Shown piece after piece: positions 51,276-60,885 of a stretch of 64,000 bases of DNA (the stretch's first letter is position 1; every line of letters starts with the position of its first letter). Source of the DNA: Sphingopyxis sp. YF1 (GTDB taxonomy: Bacteria > Pseudomonadota > Alphaproteobacteria > Sphingomonadales > Sphingomonadaceae); NCBI RefSeq assembly GCF_022701295.1, contig NZ_CP033204.1, forward strand, positions 3,224,001 through 3,288,000. Reading direction: 5' to 3'. The translations under genes and the position numbers were made by a program. Under the pieces are notes generated by a model. The model had not been told where the DNA came from, did no database searches, and saw nothing but the letters and a program-made list of their open reading frames with translations.

Positions 51276-52877
51276 TTATGCCGCGACGGCCGCCTGCGGC
51301 GCGGCCTGGCGGACGCCTTCGTCGACATGGTCCGCGAATTGCGCGAAATTGTCGATGAACTGTCCGACGAGCGTTTGCGCAGTGCGGTCATAGGCCGCCT
51401 TGTCGGCCCAGGCTTCGCGCGGGTCGAGCAGCGCGGTATCGACACCCGGCACCGCGACCGGAACCATGAAGCCGAAATTCGGGTCCTTGCGGAATTCGGC
51501 GTCGTTGAGGCTGCCGTCGAGCGCGGCGTTGAGCAGCGCGCGGGTCGCCTTGATCGGCATGCGCTTGATCCCGTCCATCGTCGCCATGCCGCCGGTCCAG
51601 CCGGTGTTGACGAGCCAGCACTGGACGCCGCCCTTGGCGATCCGCTCCTTGAGGAGATTGCCATAGACCGACGGGTGACGGGGCATGAAGGGCGCACCAA
51701 AGCAGGTCGAGAAGGTCGCCTCGGGCTCGGTCACGCCGATCTCGGTACCGGCGACGCGCGCGGTATAACCCGACAGGAAGTGATACATCGCCTGGTCGGG
51801 GGTGAGCTTGGCGATCGGGGGCAGCACGCCATAGGCGTCGGCGGTGAGCATGATCACCGTCTTGGGCACTGGCCCCATATTCTGTTCCGACGCGTTCGGG
51901 ATGAAATCGATCGGATAGGAACCGCGGCTGTTCTCGGCGAGGGTCGCGTCGTCGAAATCGAGTTCGCGCGTCGCGGGGTCGATCACGACATTTTCGAGCA
52001 CCGTGCCGAAGCGCTTCGTGGTCGCGAAAATCTCGGGCTCGGCCTCGGGCGAGAGGCGGATCATCTTGGCGTAGCAGCCACCCTCGAAGTTGAAGACCGC
52101 GGTGTCCGACCAGCCGTGCTCGTCGTCGCCGATCAGCGTCCGCGACGCGTCGGCCGACAGCGTCGTCTTGCCGGTGCCGCTGAGGCCGAAGAAGACCGCC
52201 GTGTCGCCGTCCGGGCCGATGTTGGCCGAGCAGTGCATCGGCATCACGCCCTTTACCGGGAGCAGATAGTTGAGGATCCCGAACACCGACTTCTTCATCT
52301 CGCCGGCGTACTGCGTGCCGCCGATCAGGATCAGCTTCTCGGTGAAGTTGACCGCGACCACCGTTTCGGTGCGCGAGCCATGCTTCGCCGGATCGGCGCG
52401 GAAGCTCGGCAGGTCGATGATCGTATATTCGCTCGCGAAATTCGCGAGTTCAGCGGCCGTCGGGCGGCAGAGAAGCGTGCGGATGAACTGGCTGTGCCAG
52501 GCGAATTCGGTGATGACCTGCACCCCGACGCGATGCTCGGGCTGCGAACCGCCGAACAGCTGCTGGCGATAGAGGCGCGGGCGCGCCGCCATGTGCGCAA
52601 GGAAGTCCTCCTTGAGCGCGGCGAAATGATCGGGGGTCATCGGGACGTTGGTCTTGCCCCACCAGATGGTGTCGCGCGTTTCATCGTCCTGGACGATGAA
52701 CTTGTCCTTGGCGCTGCGCCCGGTGTGCTTGCCGGTCGCGACGACGAGCGGGCCGTCCTTCGCCAGCACGCCTTCGCCGTTGCGGATCGCATCCTCGACG
52801 AGCTGGGCAGTGCCCCAGTTTTCAGCCACGGTCGCCGCGGTTTCCACGGTCCGGTTGCCGATCGTCACCTGAGTCAT
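51276..52877 (-). CDS. pckA: phosphoenolpyruvate carboxykinase (ATP)
   Basis: 533 aa from ATG 52875-52877 (AAAGGCGAAG upstream); ATG 52893-52895 would add six residues without a Shine-Dalgarno. Decarboxylates and phosphorylates oxaloacetate to PEP, the committed step of gluconeogenesis. Seen: [25 protein letters not shown], the kinase-1a loop [33 protein letters not shown] and [12 protein letters not shown]. Divergent from chvI as in Rhizobiaceae, where the two are linked in position and regulation. A 16-bp palindrome lies just upstream. Confidence 0.98.
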   Translation of the reverse strand: MTQVTIGNRTVETAATVAENWGTAQLVEDAIRNGEGVLAKDGPLVVATGKHTGRSAKDKFIVQDDETRDTIWWGKTNVPMTPDHFAALKEDFLAHMAARPRLYRQQLFGGSQPEHRVGVQVITEFAWHSQFIRTLLCRPTAAELANFASEYTIIDLPSFRADPAKHGSRTETVVAVNFTEKLILIGGTQYAGEMKKSVFGILNYLLPVKGVMPMHCSANIGPDGDTAVFFGLSGTGKTTLSADASRTLIGDDEHGWSDTAVFNFEGGCYAKMIRLSPEAEPEIFATTKRFGTVLENVVIDPATRELDFDDATLAENSRGSYPIDFIPNASEQNMGPVPKTVIMLTADAYGVLPPIAKLTPDQAMYHFLSGYTARVAGTEIGVTEPEATFSTCFGAPFMPRHPSVYGNLLKERIAKGGVQCWLVNTGWTGGMATMDGIKRMPIKATRALLNAALDGSLNDAEFRKDPNFGFMVPVAVPGVDTALLDPREAWADKAAYDRTAQTLVGQFIDNFAQFADHVDEGVRQAAPQAAVAA

Positions 52878-52908
52878 TGTCTTCGCCTTTCCCATGTCCG
52901 CCGACCCG

Positions 52909-52924
52909 TTGCATAGGTATGCAA
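52909..52924. promoter_or_regulatory. perfect 7-bp dyad upstream of pckA, candidate operator
   Basis: TTGCATA-GG-TATGCAA, 32-47 bp upstream of the pckA ATG and 233 bp from chvI. LacI/GntR-sized dyad. The regulator is unknown; ChvI or a carbon-status regulator could act here. Confidence 0.4.
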
Positions 52925-53156
52925 GACCCGCCAAGCCAAAGGGCTGGCCCGCATTCGCAATGGGTGCCGACGTGACGCCGATTCCGTAAATCCCGGTCGC
53001 GTTAGCGAGGATGGCGCGGGAGGTCAAAAGATTCCCGCGCGACCGTGCGACACTTGCGACCGACACGCAGCGACAGAACCCCCGGCGCGCGGCGCGGTTG
53101 TCGCTGGGCGGCGGATCGGCTAATCCGCCTCTCCGGGTCCGCCCAATGGAAAGAGA

Positions 53157-53867
53157 ATGACGGCAACCATCGCGCTGGTCGACGACGACCGCAACATATT
53201 GCAATCCCTGTCGATCGCGCTGCAGGCCGAGGGATTCGTCACGCGCGTCTATTCGGACGGCGAGGCGGCGCTGAAACCGCTGATCGACAATCCGCCCGAC
53301 CTCGCGGTGTTCGACGTCAAGATGCCGCGCATGGACGGGCTCGAACTGCTGCGGCGGCTGCGCGAGAAGAGCCAGCTTCCGGTCATCTTCCTGACCAGCA
53401 AGGACGACGAGATCGACGAGGCGCTGGGCCTCGCGATGGGGGCCGACGATTATATCGCCAAGCCCTTTTCACAGCGGCTGGTGATCGCGCGCATCCGCGC
53501 GATCCTGCGCCGCGTCGATCTCAACCGGAACGCCCCCGGCACCGAGGACGAACCCGTCGCCGAGCCGATCAGCCGCGGCCGGCTGACGATGGACCCGGCG
53601 CGCCACAAGGTGAGCTGGGACGGCAAGGAGGTGACGCTGACCGTCACCGAATTCCTGATCCTCGAAACGCTCGCCTCGCGTCCGGGCATCGTGCGCAGCC
53701 GCAACCAGCTGATGGACGCCGCCTATCAGGACGACGTCTATATCGACGACCGCACGATCGACAGCCACATCAAGCGCCTGCGCCGGAAGTTCCGCGAGGT
53801 CGACCCCGAATTCGACGCGATCGCCACCCTCTATGGCGCGGGATATCGTTTTGCCGACGAAGGCTGA
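53157..53867 (+). CDS. chvI: ChvI-type response regulator
   Basis: 236 aa. The OmpR-family receiver has the phosphoacceptor Asp53 ([13 protein letters not shown]), the acidic pair near residues 9-11 (VDDDRN) and Lys102 (IAKPF). The C-terminal winged helix is about 140-232 ([46 protein letters not shown]). ChvI orthologues control envelope, acid-stress and carbon genes in alphaproteobacteria. chvG follows, overlapping by 35 bp. Divergent from pckA. Confidence 0.95.
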   Translation: MTATIALVDDDRNILQSLSIALQAEGFVTRVYSDGEAALKPLIDNPPDLAVFDVKMPRMDGLELLRRLREKSQLPVIFLTSKDDEIDEALGLAMGADDYIAKPFSQRLVIARIRAILRRVDLNRNAPGTEDEPVAEPISRGRLTMDPARHKVSWDGKEVTLTVTEFLILETLASRPGIVRSRNQLMDAAYQDDVYIDDRTIDSHIKRLRRKFREVDPEFDAIATLYGAGYRFADEG

Positions 53868-55467
53868 TCCCGCGCACGACATCGAGGAACAGCCGCTCGT
53901 CTGGTCGGCGCGCTGGTCGCTGACCACACGCATTCTTGCGGTCAACATCCTCGCCATCGCGCTCTTGATGTTCGGCTTCTTCTATCTCGACACCTATCGC
54001 AGCCGGCTGGTCGACACCCGCATCGCGGTGATGCAGGACCAGCTCGCGATGCTCGACAGCGCGATCGAGGCTGCGCGGCCCGACCAGCGGCAGCGCCTGA
54101 TCGAGGAGTTCGTCGCGGCGACCGAATCGCGGCTGCGTTTCTATGCGCCCGACGGTCGCCGGATCTACGACAGTTTCGAACATGGCCCGCCGACCTACAC
54201 GTTGCGCGACCCCGACCTGCAACCATGGAAGCGCGACGCCGCGCGCGCGATGGATCGCGGCATCGACTGGATCGTCGGCGCCCCTTCCTATCCCGAGTTC
54301 GAGGAACCCGCGGTCGACCGTGCCGCCGCCTGGCCCGAGGTGATCGACGCGATGCGATCGGGTGAAGGCGCGACCCGCTTCCGCTACGCCCCCGAACGAA
54401 CCCCGCTGCTCAGCGCGACGCGCGTCGTCGACCTCGACACGCCCGAAGCGATGCTGATGACGCTCAACGCGCGCGACATCACGCGCACCGTGCGCGCCGA
54501 ACGCTTCCGCCTCGCGGTGGTCGTCGCGGTGGTGCTGATCGCGTCGGTGCTGCTCTCGCTCTTCCTCGCACGCACGATCGTCCGTCCGCTGCGCAAGCTC
54601 GCGCGCGCCGCGGTGCGCGTCCGCCTCGGCCGCGCCCGCGAGGTCGTCGTGCCGCGCCTGCCCAGCCGCCGCGACGAGATCGGCACGCTCGCGCGGGCGC
54701 TCAGCGACATGACGCAGGCGCTGCGCGAACGTATCGACGCGGGCGAGCATTTCGCCGCCGACGTGACCCACGAACTCAAGAACCCCATCGCCTCGGTGCG
54801 CTCGGCGATCGAGGGACTGGGCCGCGTCAAGAACGACGAACAGCGCGCGCAGCTGCTGGCGATCGCCGACGAGGATGTCCGCCGCCTCGACCGGCTGGTC
54901 ACCGACATCAGCGACGCCAGCCGCATCGACGCGCAATTGTCGCGCACCAATTTCGAACCGATCGACATCGGGCTGATGATCGAATCGATGCTCGCCGCGC
55001 GCGCCGCGCGCGCCGAGGCCGATGCGGCCAAAGGGGACGGGGCGCCGCACCCGCGCATTGCCTTCGCCCGCCCGCGCAAGGGCACCACGATGGTGATGGG
55101 CGACGGCCACCGGCTCGAGCGCGTGATCGACAATGTCATCGACAATGCGGTCAGCTTTTCACCGCCTGGCGGGCTCGTCTGCGTGCGCGCGACGCAGCTG
55201 GGGGGCGAGGTGCACATCGGGGTCGACGACGACGGCCCCGGGATCGAGCCCGCGCAGCGCGACGCGATCTTCCGCCGCTTCCACAGCGAGCGCCCCGACG
55301 GCGAGGCGTTCGGGCGTCACAGCGGGCTGGGCCTCGCGATCGCGCGGACGATCGTCGAGGGACACAGCGGGCATATCGCGGCGCGCGACCGCGACGACGG
55401 CAAACCCGGCGCCAGCCTGCTGATCACCCTGCCCGCGGCGGACACCGGCGGCGAGGCGGAGCGATAG
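53833..55467 (+). CDS. chvG: ChvG-type sensor histidine kinase
   Basis: 544 aa. Two transmembrane helices (33-50, 226-246) flank a periplasmic domain of about 175 residues. HAMP lies at about 246-300, then the HisKA phosphoacceptor His313 ([14 protein letters not shown]) and HATPase with N/G boxes ([37 protein letters not shown]). In rhizobia the periplasmic domain is bound by ExoR; no exoR is seen here. The start at 53833 overlaps chvI, which is expected for this pair. Confidence 0.95.
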   Translation: MARDIVLPTKADPAHDIEEQPLVWSARWSLTTRILAVNILAIALLMFGFFYLDTYRSRLVDTRIAVMQDQLAMLDSAIEAARPDQRQRLIEEFVAATESRLRFYAPDGRRIYDSFEHGPPTYTLRDPDLQPWKRDAARAMDRGIDWIVGAPSYPEFEEPAVDRAAAWPEVIDAMRSGEGATRFRYAPERTPLLSATRVVDLDTPEAMLMTLNARDITRTVRAERFRLAVVVAVVLIASVLLSLFLARTIVRPLRKLARAAVRVRLGRAREVVVPRLPSRRDEIGTLARALSDMTQALRERIDAGEHFAADVTHELKNPIASVRSAIEGLGRVKNDEQRAQLLAIADEDVRRLDRLVTDISDASRIDAQLSRTNFEPIDIGLMIESMLAARAARAEADAAKGDGAPHPRIAFARPRKGTTMVMGDGHRLERVIDNVIDNAVSFSPPGGLVCVRATQLGGEVHIGVDDDGPGIEPAQRDAIFRRFHSERPDGEAFGRHSGLGLAIARTIVEGHSGHIAARDRDDGKPGASLLITLPAADTGGEAER

Positions 55468-55552
55468 GTCACAGCGCGCGTCCCGGAATAGGAGGTTTTC
55501 CACCCCCTATCCGCCTTGCCCCGCCGCTGACACGCCGGTAAGCTGAAAAGCT

Positions 55553-55999
55553 ATGTTGCCGCGCCGGACCACCATTCCCGTTTCCAATATTCACGCAACC
55601 TGCGTCGCCGCCGGAAGCCGCGGCATCCTGATCCTCGGGGCATCGGGGCAGGGCAAGTCCGACCTTGCACTGCGGCTGATCGATCGCGGCGCGCGACTGG
55701 TCGCCGACGATCGCTGCGACATCTGGCACGAACGCGGCCGGCTGTGGTGCCGCCCGCCCGAAAATCTGGCCGGCAGGATCGAGGTGCGCGGGATCGGCAT
55801 CGTCGAACAGCCGCATGTGGCGCCCGTTCCGCTCGCCCTTGCGGTGCGGCTTTCGAACCGTCCCGAACGCATGCCCCCCGCGAACCAGGCCGAGATGGTC
55901 GCGGGCCACGCGCTGCCCGCGGTGCTGGTCGCGGGCTTCGAGGCATCGGCGCCGATCAAGGTGATGCTGGCGCTCGACCGGGTGGGAAGCGTACAATGA
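55553..55999 (+). CDS. hprK: short HPr kinase/phosphorylase (C-terminal domain only)
   Basis: 148 aa from ATG 55553. Alphaproteobacterial HprK is about 140-150 aa and lacks the N-terminal domain of Firmicutes HprK. Walker A is GASGQGKSDLALRL (residues 29-42); LVADDRCDIW and RGIGIVEQPHV follow. The kinase would phosphorylate HPr at the regulatory Ser (Ser50, below). Its stop overlaps the rapZ start (ATGA). Linked to chvG, rapZ, EIIA and HPr, as in rhizobia. Confidence 0.93.
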   Translation: MLPRRTTIPVSNIHATCVAAGSRGILILGASGQGKSDLALRLIDRGARLVADDRCDIWHERGRLWCRPPENLAGRIEVRGIGIVEQPHVAPVPLALAVRLSNRPERMPPANQAEMVAGHALPAVLVAGFEASAPIKVMLALDRVGSVQ

Positions 56000-56931
56000 C
56001 CGAGGAAAGCCAGCGCCTGCTCCTCGTCACGGGCCTGTCGGGAGCGGGCAAATCGACCGTGCTCCGGGTGCTCGAGGATCTGGGGTGGGAGGTCGTCGAC
56101 AACCTGCCCGTCGCGCTGCTCGACGCGCTGCTCGGCGCGCCCGGGGGGCAGGGCCGCGAAGGCCGCCCGCTCGCGGTCGGTATCGACAGCCGCAGCCGCG
56201 GTTTCAAGCCCGCGCCGCTGGTCCGGCGGATGAAGGAATTGCGCGAAGCGGGCGGGCGCGACATCGGCACCCTGTTCCTCGATTGCGCCGGCGCCGAGCT
56301 CGAACGGCGCTTTTCGGAGACGCGCCGCCGCCACCCGCTCGCCGAGGATCGCCCCGCCGCCGACGGCATCGCGCGCGAGCGCGAGATGATGGAGCCGCTG
56401 CGCCGCTGGGCCGAGCATGTCATCGACACCACCAATTATTCGAGCAACGACCTGCAACAGGAGGTGCGCCAGCGCTTTGGCGACACCGGTACCGACGAGC
56501 CGGTACTGAGCGTGCTGAGCTTCGGTTTCGCACGCGGATTACCGCGCAACGCCGATCTGGTGTTCGACATGCGCTACCTCCGCAACCCGCATTGGGACAC
56601 GCGCCTGCGCCCCGGTACGGGGCTCGATCCCGAGGTCGCCGCCTATGTGATGACCGACCCTGCCTATGAGGCGAGCATCGCGCAGATCGAGCAATTGCTG
56701 CTGACATTGCTGCCGCGCTACCGCGCCGAAGGCAAAAGCTATGTCACCGTCGCCTTCGGCTGTACCGGCGGGCGCCACCGCTCGGTCCATGTCGCCGAGC
56801 GCGTCGCCCGCACGCTGCGCGAGGCGGGCCATGCGCCGACGGTGACCCACCGCAACCTTGACTCCGCCCCGCAAGATGGGCTTGAGGGCAAGCCCCCTCC
56901 CGCGTCCGGCGGAAAAGCACAAGGGTCGTAG
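55996..56931 (+). CDS. rapZ: RapZ (YvcJ) P-loop nucleotide-binding protein
   Basis: 311 aa. Starts at ATG 55996 inside the HprK stop. N-terminal P-loop kinase domain (GLSGAGKS, residues 13-20; EVVDNLPVALLD). C-terminal domain with FGFARGLPRNADLVFDMRYLRNPHW and the VAFGCTGGRHRSVHVAERVA motif. In Enterobacteria RapZ steers GlmY/GlmZ sRNA turnover; in Bacillus YvcJ acts in competence. In sphingomonads the target is unknown and no GlmZ-like sRNA is evident here. 5 bp before EIIA. Confidence 0.94.
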   Translation: MTEESQRLLLVTGLSGAGKSTVLRVLEDLGWEVVDNLPVALLDALLGAPGGQGREGRPLAVGIDSRSRGFKPAPLVRRMKELREAGGRDIGTLFLDCAGAELERRFSETRRRHPLAEDRPAADGIAREREMMEPLRRWAEHVIDTTNYSSNDLQQEVRQRFGDTGTDEPVLSVLSFGFARGLPRNADLVFDMRYLRNPHWDTRLRPGTGLDPEVAAYVMTDPAYEASIAQIEQLLLTLLPRYRAEGKSYVTVAFGCTGGRHRSVHVAERVARTLREAGHAPTVTHRNLDSAPQDGLEGKPPPASGGKAQGS

Positions 56932-56936
56932 ACTGC

Positions 56937-57365
56937 ATGCCCAGCGATAAAGCACTGCCGCTTCTCGGAATGGTCCTCGTGACGCATGGCCGCCTTGCCG
57001 AGGAGATGGTGACCGCGATGGAACATGTCGTCGGCCCCCAGCGCGCGATCGCAACCGTGTGCATCGGGCCCAACGACAATATGGAGATGCGCCGCAAGGA
57101 AATCGCCGACGCGATCCGCAAGGTCGACGAAGGCCGCGGCGTGATCATGCTCACCGACCTGTTCGGGGGCACCCCGTCGAACCTCGCGATCAGCCTGCTC
57201 GACGCCGGTCGCACCGAAGTGATCGCCGGGGTCAATCTGCCGATGCTGATCCGCCTCGAAAGCGCGCGCAAGACGATGGAGCTTCGCCCCGCGGTGATCG
57301 CCGCGAAGGAAGCGGGCCAGAAATATATCTCCGTCGCGTCGGAGATGCTGGGGGTGACATCATGA
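56937..57365 (+). CDS. PTS EIIA, mannose family (EIIA-Man-like)
   Basis: 142 aa. Phosphoryl-acceptor His17 in VLVTHGRLAEEMVTAMEHVVG, then IMLTDLFGGTPSNLAIS. No EIIB or EIIC domain, and no permease gene nearby, so it is probably a regulatory relay component rather than a sugar transporter subunit. Its stop overlaps the HPr start (ATGA at 57362-57365). Confidence 0.93.
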   Translation: MPSDKALPLLGMVLVTHGRLAEEMVTAMEHVVGPQRAIATVCIGPNDNMEMRRKEIADAIRKVDEGRGVIMLTDLFGGTPSNLAISLLDAGRTEVIAGVNLPMLIRLESARKTMELRPAVIAAKEAGQKYISVASEMLGVTS

Positions 57366-57640
57366 GCGAATCGAGCGAGACGGTCGAAATCACCAACCAG
57401 CGCGGACTCCACGCGCGCGCGAGCGCCAAGTTCGTCACCTTCGTCAGCCGCCTGCCCGAAACCGTGTCGGTCGAGGTCGAAAAAGGCGGCAGCCGGGTCA
57501 ACGGCACCTCGATCATGGGGCTGATGATGCTCGGTGCCGCGAAGGGCGATTCGATCACCATCCATACGAAGGGCGACGGCGCCGACGCCGCGCTGCTCAA
57601 GCTCGTGGGGCTGGTCAAGGACAGCTTCGGCGAGGACTGA
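57362..57640 (+). CDS. ptsH: phosphocarrier protein HPr
   Basis: 92 aa. The phosphorylated His17 is in QRGLHARASAKFV. The HprK target Ser is Ser50 in VNGTSIMGLMMLG. Gene order hprK-rapZ-EIIA-HPr agrees with a Ser-phosphorylation control loop. ptsI (enzyme I) is not in the window and must be elsewhere for phosphate to enter. Confidence 0.96.
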   Translation: MSESSETVEITNQRGLHARASAKFVTFVSRLPETVSVEVEKGGSRVNGTSIMGLMMLGAAKGDSITIHTKGDGADAALLKLVGLVKDSFGED

Positions 57641-57658
57641 GGCCGTGGCCCCATCCGC

Positions 57659-58474
57659 ATGAATCACGCCCGCCGTTCCACCATCGAAAGCCTGTCGAAT
57701 CCGCTGGTCAAGCGGATGCGGCTGCTGCGCGAAAAACGCCATCGCCGCGCCGAGGGACTGTTCCTCGCCGAAGGACTGCGCATCGCGACCGAAGCGCGCG
57801 AGGCCGGCGTGCTGCCCTTGTGGCTGTTCCTCGGCCCCGATGGCGCTGGCCACCCGCTCGCGCAGGCGCTCGTTGACGCGACGCTCGCGGGCGGCGGCGA
57901 GGTGATCGACACCACCCCCGCGATCCTTTCGAAGCTGTCGGGCAAGGACAATGCCCAGACCGTCGTCGGTATCTATGCCGAGCCGAAAACGGCGCTCGCC
58001 GACCTCGATCGCGGCGCGGCGCCGATCTGGCTCGTCGCCGAGCGGCTGCGCGATCCGGGCAATCTCGGCACGATGCTGCGCACCGGCGATGCGGTGGGTG
58101 CGGGCGGGCTGATCCTGCTCGACGAATCGACCGATCCCTATGCCGTCGAGGCGGTGCGCGCGAGCATGGGCGCGATCTTCACGCAGGCGCTGGTACAGGC
58201 GCGCTGGGAAGAATTCCTGCCCTGGCTGCGCGGCGGACCGGGGCAGCTCGTCGCGACCTGGCTCGGCGGCGACACCGTCGACTATCAGGCGGCACGCTAC
58301 GTCGCGCCGACCTTCATCCTGATCGGCAATGAATCGCAGGGCATGCCCGCCGCCTATGCCGCCGCCGCCGATGTGCGCGTCAAGATGCCGATGCTCGGCA
58401 AGGCCGACAGCCTGAACGCCGCGGTCGCGGCGGCGGTGATGGCCTATGAAGTGCTGAACCAGCGGCGAAGATAG
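57659..58474 (+). CDS. SpoU/TrmH-family RNA methyltransferase
   Basis: 271 aa. N-terminal substrate-binding region (SLSNPLVKRMRLLREKRHRRAEGLFLAEG) typical of TrmH/RlmB relatives. C-terminal SPOUT fold with ERLRDPGNLGTMLRTGDAVGAGGLILLDE, FILIGNESQGMPAAY and MLGKADSLNAAVAAAVMAYE, the SAM motifs. RNA target (tRNA Gm18 or rRNA) not predictable. 18 bp after HPr, possibly in the same transcript. Confidence 0.93.
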   Translation: MNHARRSTIESLSNPLVKRMRLLREKRHRRAEGLFLAEGLRIATEAREAGVLPLWLFLGPDGAGHPLAQALVDATLAGGGEVIDTTPAILSKLSGKDNAQTVVGIYAEPKTALADLDRGAAPIWLVAERLRDPGNLGTMLRTGDAVGAGGLILLDESTDPYAVEAVRASMGAIFTQALVQARWEEFLPWLRGGPGQLVATWLGGDTVDYQAARYVAPTFILIGNESQGMPAAYAAAADVRVKMPMLGKADSLNAAVAAAVMAYEVLNQRRR

Positions 58475-58518
58475 CATTCAGCCGCGCGACAGCGCGGTGC
58501 AACTACAACGCCCCTCCT

Positions 58519-58594
58519 CCGTTCGTGTCGAGCGAAGTCGAGACACGCCCGCGTCGCGGAAGACGCATCTCGACTTCGCTCGATGCAAACGGGT
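58519..58594. repeat. dispersed palindromic repeat, family C
   Basis: CCGTTCGTGTCGAGCGAAGT followed by CGAGACAC, then CATCTCGACTTCGCTCGATG and a CGGG end. TCGAGCGAAGTCGAGA pairs with TCTCGACTTCGCTCGA. Of the same kind as family B, and known to me as a frequent sphingomonad intergenic repeat. It lies just upstream of the META lipoprotein gene. Confidence 0.75.
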
Positions 58595-58608
58595 TTTGGG
58601 AGATGACC

Positions 58609-59319
58609 ATGTTTAAGCCGCTTGCCATATTGACGCTCAGCGTCGCCCTCGCCGGATGCGTTCCCGCCGCCGAAGCCCCGCAGGGTCCGGCTACGCCGCC
58701 CGCGGCCGCCTATATGGCGCTCGGCACCGAACCGGGCTGGACGCTCGAGATCACCCCCGGGATACTCAACTACGACGGCGACTATGGCGACACCAAGATC
58801 GTCGTCGCCAATCCCGGCGCCCGGCCGAGCTTCAACGGCGAGCGCTACGTCACCAGCCGCCTGACGGTCGACATCACCCACGGCGAATGCAGCGACGGGA
58901 TGAGCGACCGGCGCTATCGCGACACGGTGACGGTCATCGCCAACGGCAAGACGGTGAAGGGCTGCGGCGGCGGCATCCTCCCGCCGACCGAGCTCGCCGG
59001 GACCAGCTGGAGCTTCGTGTCGATCGGCGGCACGCCCGTCGCGGCCGACCGCCCGACCTCGCTCGCCTTCGAAGCCGACCGGCTGAGCGGCAGCGCAGGA
59101 TGCAACCGCTTTTCGGGCCGCTACACGCGCGACGGCCGCACGCTCACCGCCGGGCCGCTGATGGCGACCGAAATGGCGTGCCCGGGGGCGGGCATGGCGC
59201 AGGAAGGCGCCTTCTTCGCGATGATGCGCGGGCCCGTGAGCCTCCGCTTTCCCAACGACGGCACGCTTGTCCTGACCGACGCCGATGGCCTGACGGCGGT
59301 GCTGCGGCGCTCGATATAG
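58609..59319 (+). CDS. META/HslJ-domain lipoprotein
   Basis: 236 aa from ATG 58609, with GGGAG 6 bp upstream. ATG 58603 is directly next to the GGGAG and less likely. The lipoprotein signal ends in LAGC. Residues about 40-125 form a first domain (DUF306-adjacent, EPGWTLEITPG). Residues 130-236 form a META domain (LAGTSWSFVSIGG ... SGSAGCNRFSGRYTRDG ... MATEMACPG), as in HslJ. HslJ relates to novobiocin resistance in E. coli; role here unknown. Confidence 0.87.
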   Translation: MFKPLAILTLSVALAGCVPAAEAPQGPATPPAAAYMALGTEPGWTLEITPGILNYDGDYGDTKIVVANPGARPSFNGERYVTSRLTVDITHGECSDGMSDRRYRDTVTVIANGKTVKGCGGGILPPTELAGTSWSFVSIGGTPVAADRPTSLAFEADRLSGSAGCNRFSGRYTRDGRTLTAGPLMATEMACPGAGMAQEGAFFAMMRGPVSLRFPNDGTLVLTDADGLTAVLRRSI

Positions 59320-59326
59320 TCCCAAC

Positions 59327-59412
59327 CCGTTCGCGCCGAATTTGTCGAAGCACCGTCCCTCCCCTGTCGCGCAGAGAGGAAGTGCGACCATTCGACAGGC
59401 TCGGGCGACCCG
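59327..59412. repeat. dispersed palindromic repeat, family B copy 2
   Basis: CCGTTCGCGCCGAATTTGTC, GAAGCACC, then GCGACCATTCGACAGGCTCG and GGCGACCCG. Matches the copy at 13788-13874 in its left end (CCGTTCG..CCGA..TTGTCGAAGCACC) and inverted layout; the right end has decayed. Confidence 0.75.
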
Positions 59413-59431
59413 ATTTGGCGCGGCTCTCTGA

Positions 59432-60787
59432 CTATTCGCCCGCGTCGTTGACCGCCGCCGGTGCGCTCGCCAGCTTCGCGAGCGGGCGGGCCGCCTGTTC
59501 GGCGACGGGGAGCGCGGGAATCTCCTTGCCGCCGGTTTCGATATCGAGCGCCTCGAAACGCTTCGCCTGGGTCAGCACCTGCGATTCGAAGCTGCCGACG
59601 AAAGCGTTATACGCTCCCGTCGCCTGATCGAGATTCTTGCCGACACGCGCGATGTGCGTGCCCATCACCGACATGCGCGCATAAAGTTCCTTGCCGAGCG
59701 CCGCGATCTCGCGCGCCTGTCCCGCGAGCTTTTCCTGCCGCCACACCGCCGCGACGGTGCGCGCGATGGCGATGAGGTTGGTCGGAGTCGCGAGCAGCAC
59801 CTTGCGGTCGAAAGCATAGTCCCACAGCTCATGATCGTGGTCGAGCGCGGCGGCGAGGAAATGCTCGCCGGGGACGAACATCACGACATAGTCGGGGGTA
59901 TCGTCGAACTGGTTCCAGTAGCTTTTCGCGCCGAGCGTGTTGACATGTGCCTTCATCGCCGCGGCGTGCGCAGCGAGATGCGCGGCCTTTTCGCGCTCGT
60001 CGACCGCGCCGAACGCGTCCTGATAGGCATTGAGCGAGACCTTGGCATCGATGATCAGACTCTGCCCGCCGGGTACCTTGACGACGACATCGGGGCGCAG
60101 GCGTCCGCCCTCGCCGTCGGCGACGCTGACCTCGGTCTGGAAATCGGCATGTTCGGACAGGCCGCAACTTTCGAGCACGTTGCGCAGTTGCTGTTCGCCC
60201 CAGCGGCCGCGCGCCTTGGGGGCGTTGCGCAGCGCGTTGACCAGCTTCGCCGCCTCGCTCGACACGCGCTCGCTCTGGGTGCGCATCGATTCGATCTGGC
60301 CCTGCAGCAGGCCGAACGCGCTCTGCCGTTCGGTCTCCACCTTGCGCACTTCGCTCTCATATTTTTCGAGACGCTCGTGCACCGGCTGGAGCAACGCCTT
60401 CAAATTCTGCCCGGCGCTCTCCTCGCTCTGCCGGAAACGCGCGTCGGCGCGTTCGAGAAAGCTTTTTTGCGCCTCGCCGAGCATCGCCTGTCCCACCTCG
60501 CGGAACTGTGCGGTGAGCGCAGCCTGCGCATCGTGCAATTGGCGGATCTGCGCATCATGCGCCGCGTCGCGCGCCCGTTGTTCGGCGAGCAGCGCCGACA
60601 GCTGGATATCCGCCGCCTTGCGCGCCTCGGCTTCGGCCGCAAGGTCGGTGACCGCGGTGCGAAAACGCTCGGCCAGCCCGTCGCGCTCGGCCTTGAGCCC
60701 GCCCGCCTGCCGCCCGGCGAACAGCCAGCCGATGAGGGCACCGATGGCAAGGGCGACGAGGGCAACGAGCAGCGAGGCAAAATCCAT
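59432..60787 (-). CDS. rmuC: RmuC family DNA recombination protein
   Basis: 451 aa. N-terminal membrane helix (about 5-23, LLVALVALAIGALIGWLF), a long coiled coil (about 30-180), then the RmuC nuclease-like core (RGRWGEQQLRNVLESCGLSEHADFQTEV, RLRPDVVVKVPGGQSLIIDAKVSL, VMFVPGEHFLAAALDHD, LLATPTNLIAIARTVAAVWRQEK), which is PD-(D/E)XK-like. RmuC limits inverted-repeat recombination. Repeat B2 lies just downstream. Confidence 0.95.
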   Translation of the reverse strand: MDFASLLVALVALAIGALIGWLFAGRQAGGLKAERDGLAERFRTAVTDLAAEAEARKAADIQLSALLAEQRARDAAHDAQIRQLHDAQAALTAQFREVGQAMLGEAQKSFLERADARFRQSEESAGQNLKALLQPVHERLEKYESEVRKVETERQSAFGLLQGQIESMRTQSERVSSEAAKLVNALRNAPKARGRWGEQQLRNVLESCGLSEHADFQTEVSVADGEGGRLRPDVVVKVPGGQSLIIDAKVSLNAYQDAFGAVDEREKAAHLAAHAAAMKAHVNTLGAKSYWNQFDDTPDYVVMFVPGEHFLAAALDHDHELWDYAFDRKVLLATPTNLIAIARTVAAVWRQEKLAGQAREIAALGKELYARMSVMGTHIARVGKNLDQATGAYNAFVGSFESQVLTQAKRFEALDIETGGKEIPALPVAEQAARPLAKLASAPAAVNDAGE

Positions 60788-60885
60788 GCGGGGAACATAG
60801 GACGAACACCGCCCCCTTGGCTAGCTGGAATTTTCCGTCCCCTACTCAAGGGGAAGGTATGCGCACCGCGCGCGCAGCAGCCGCC

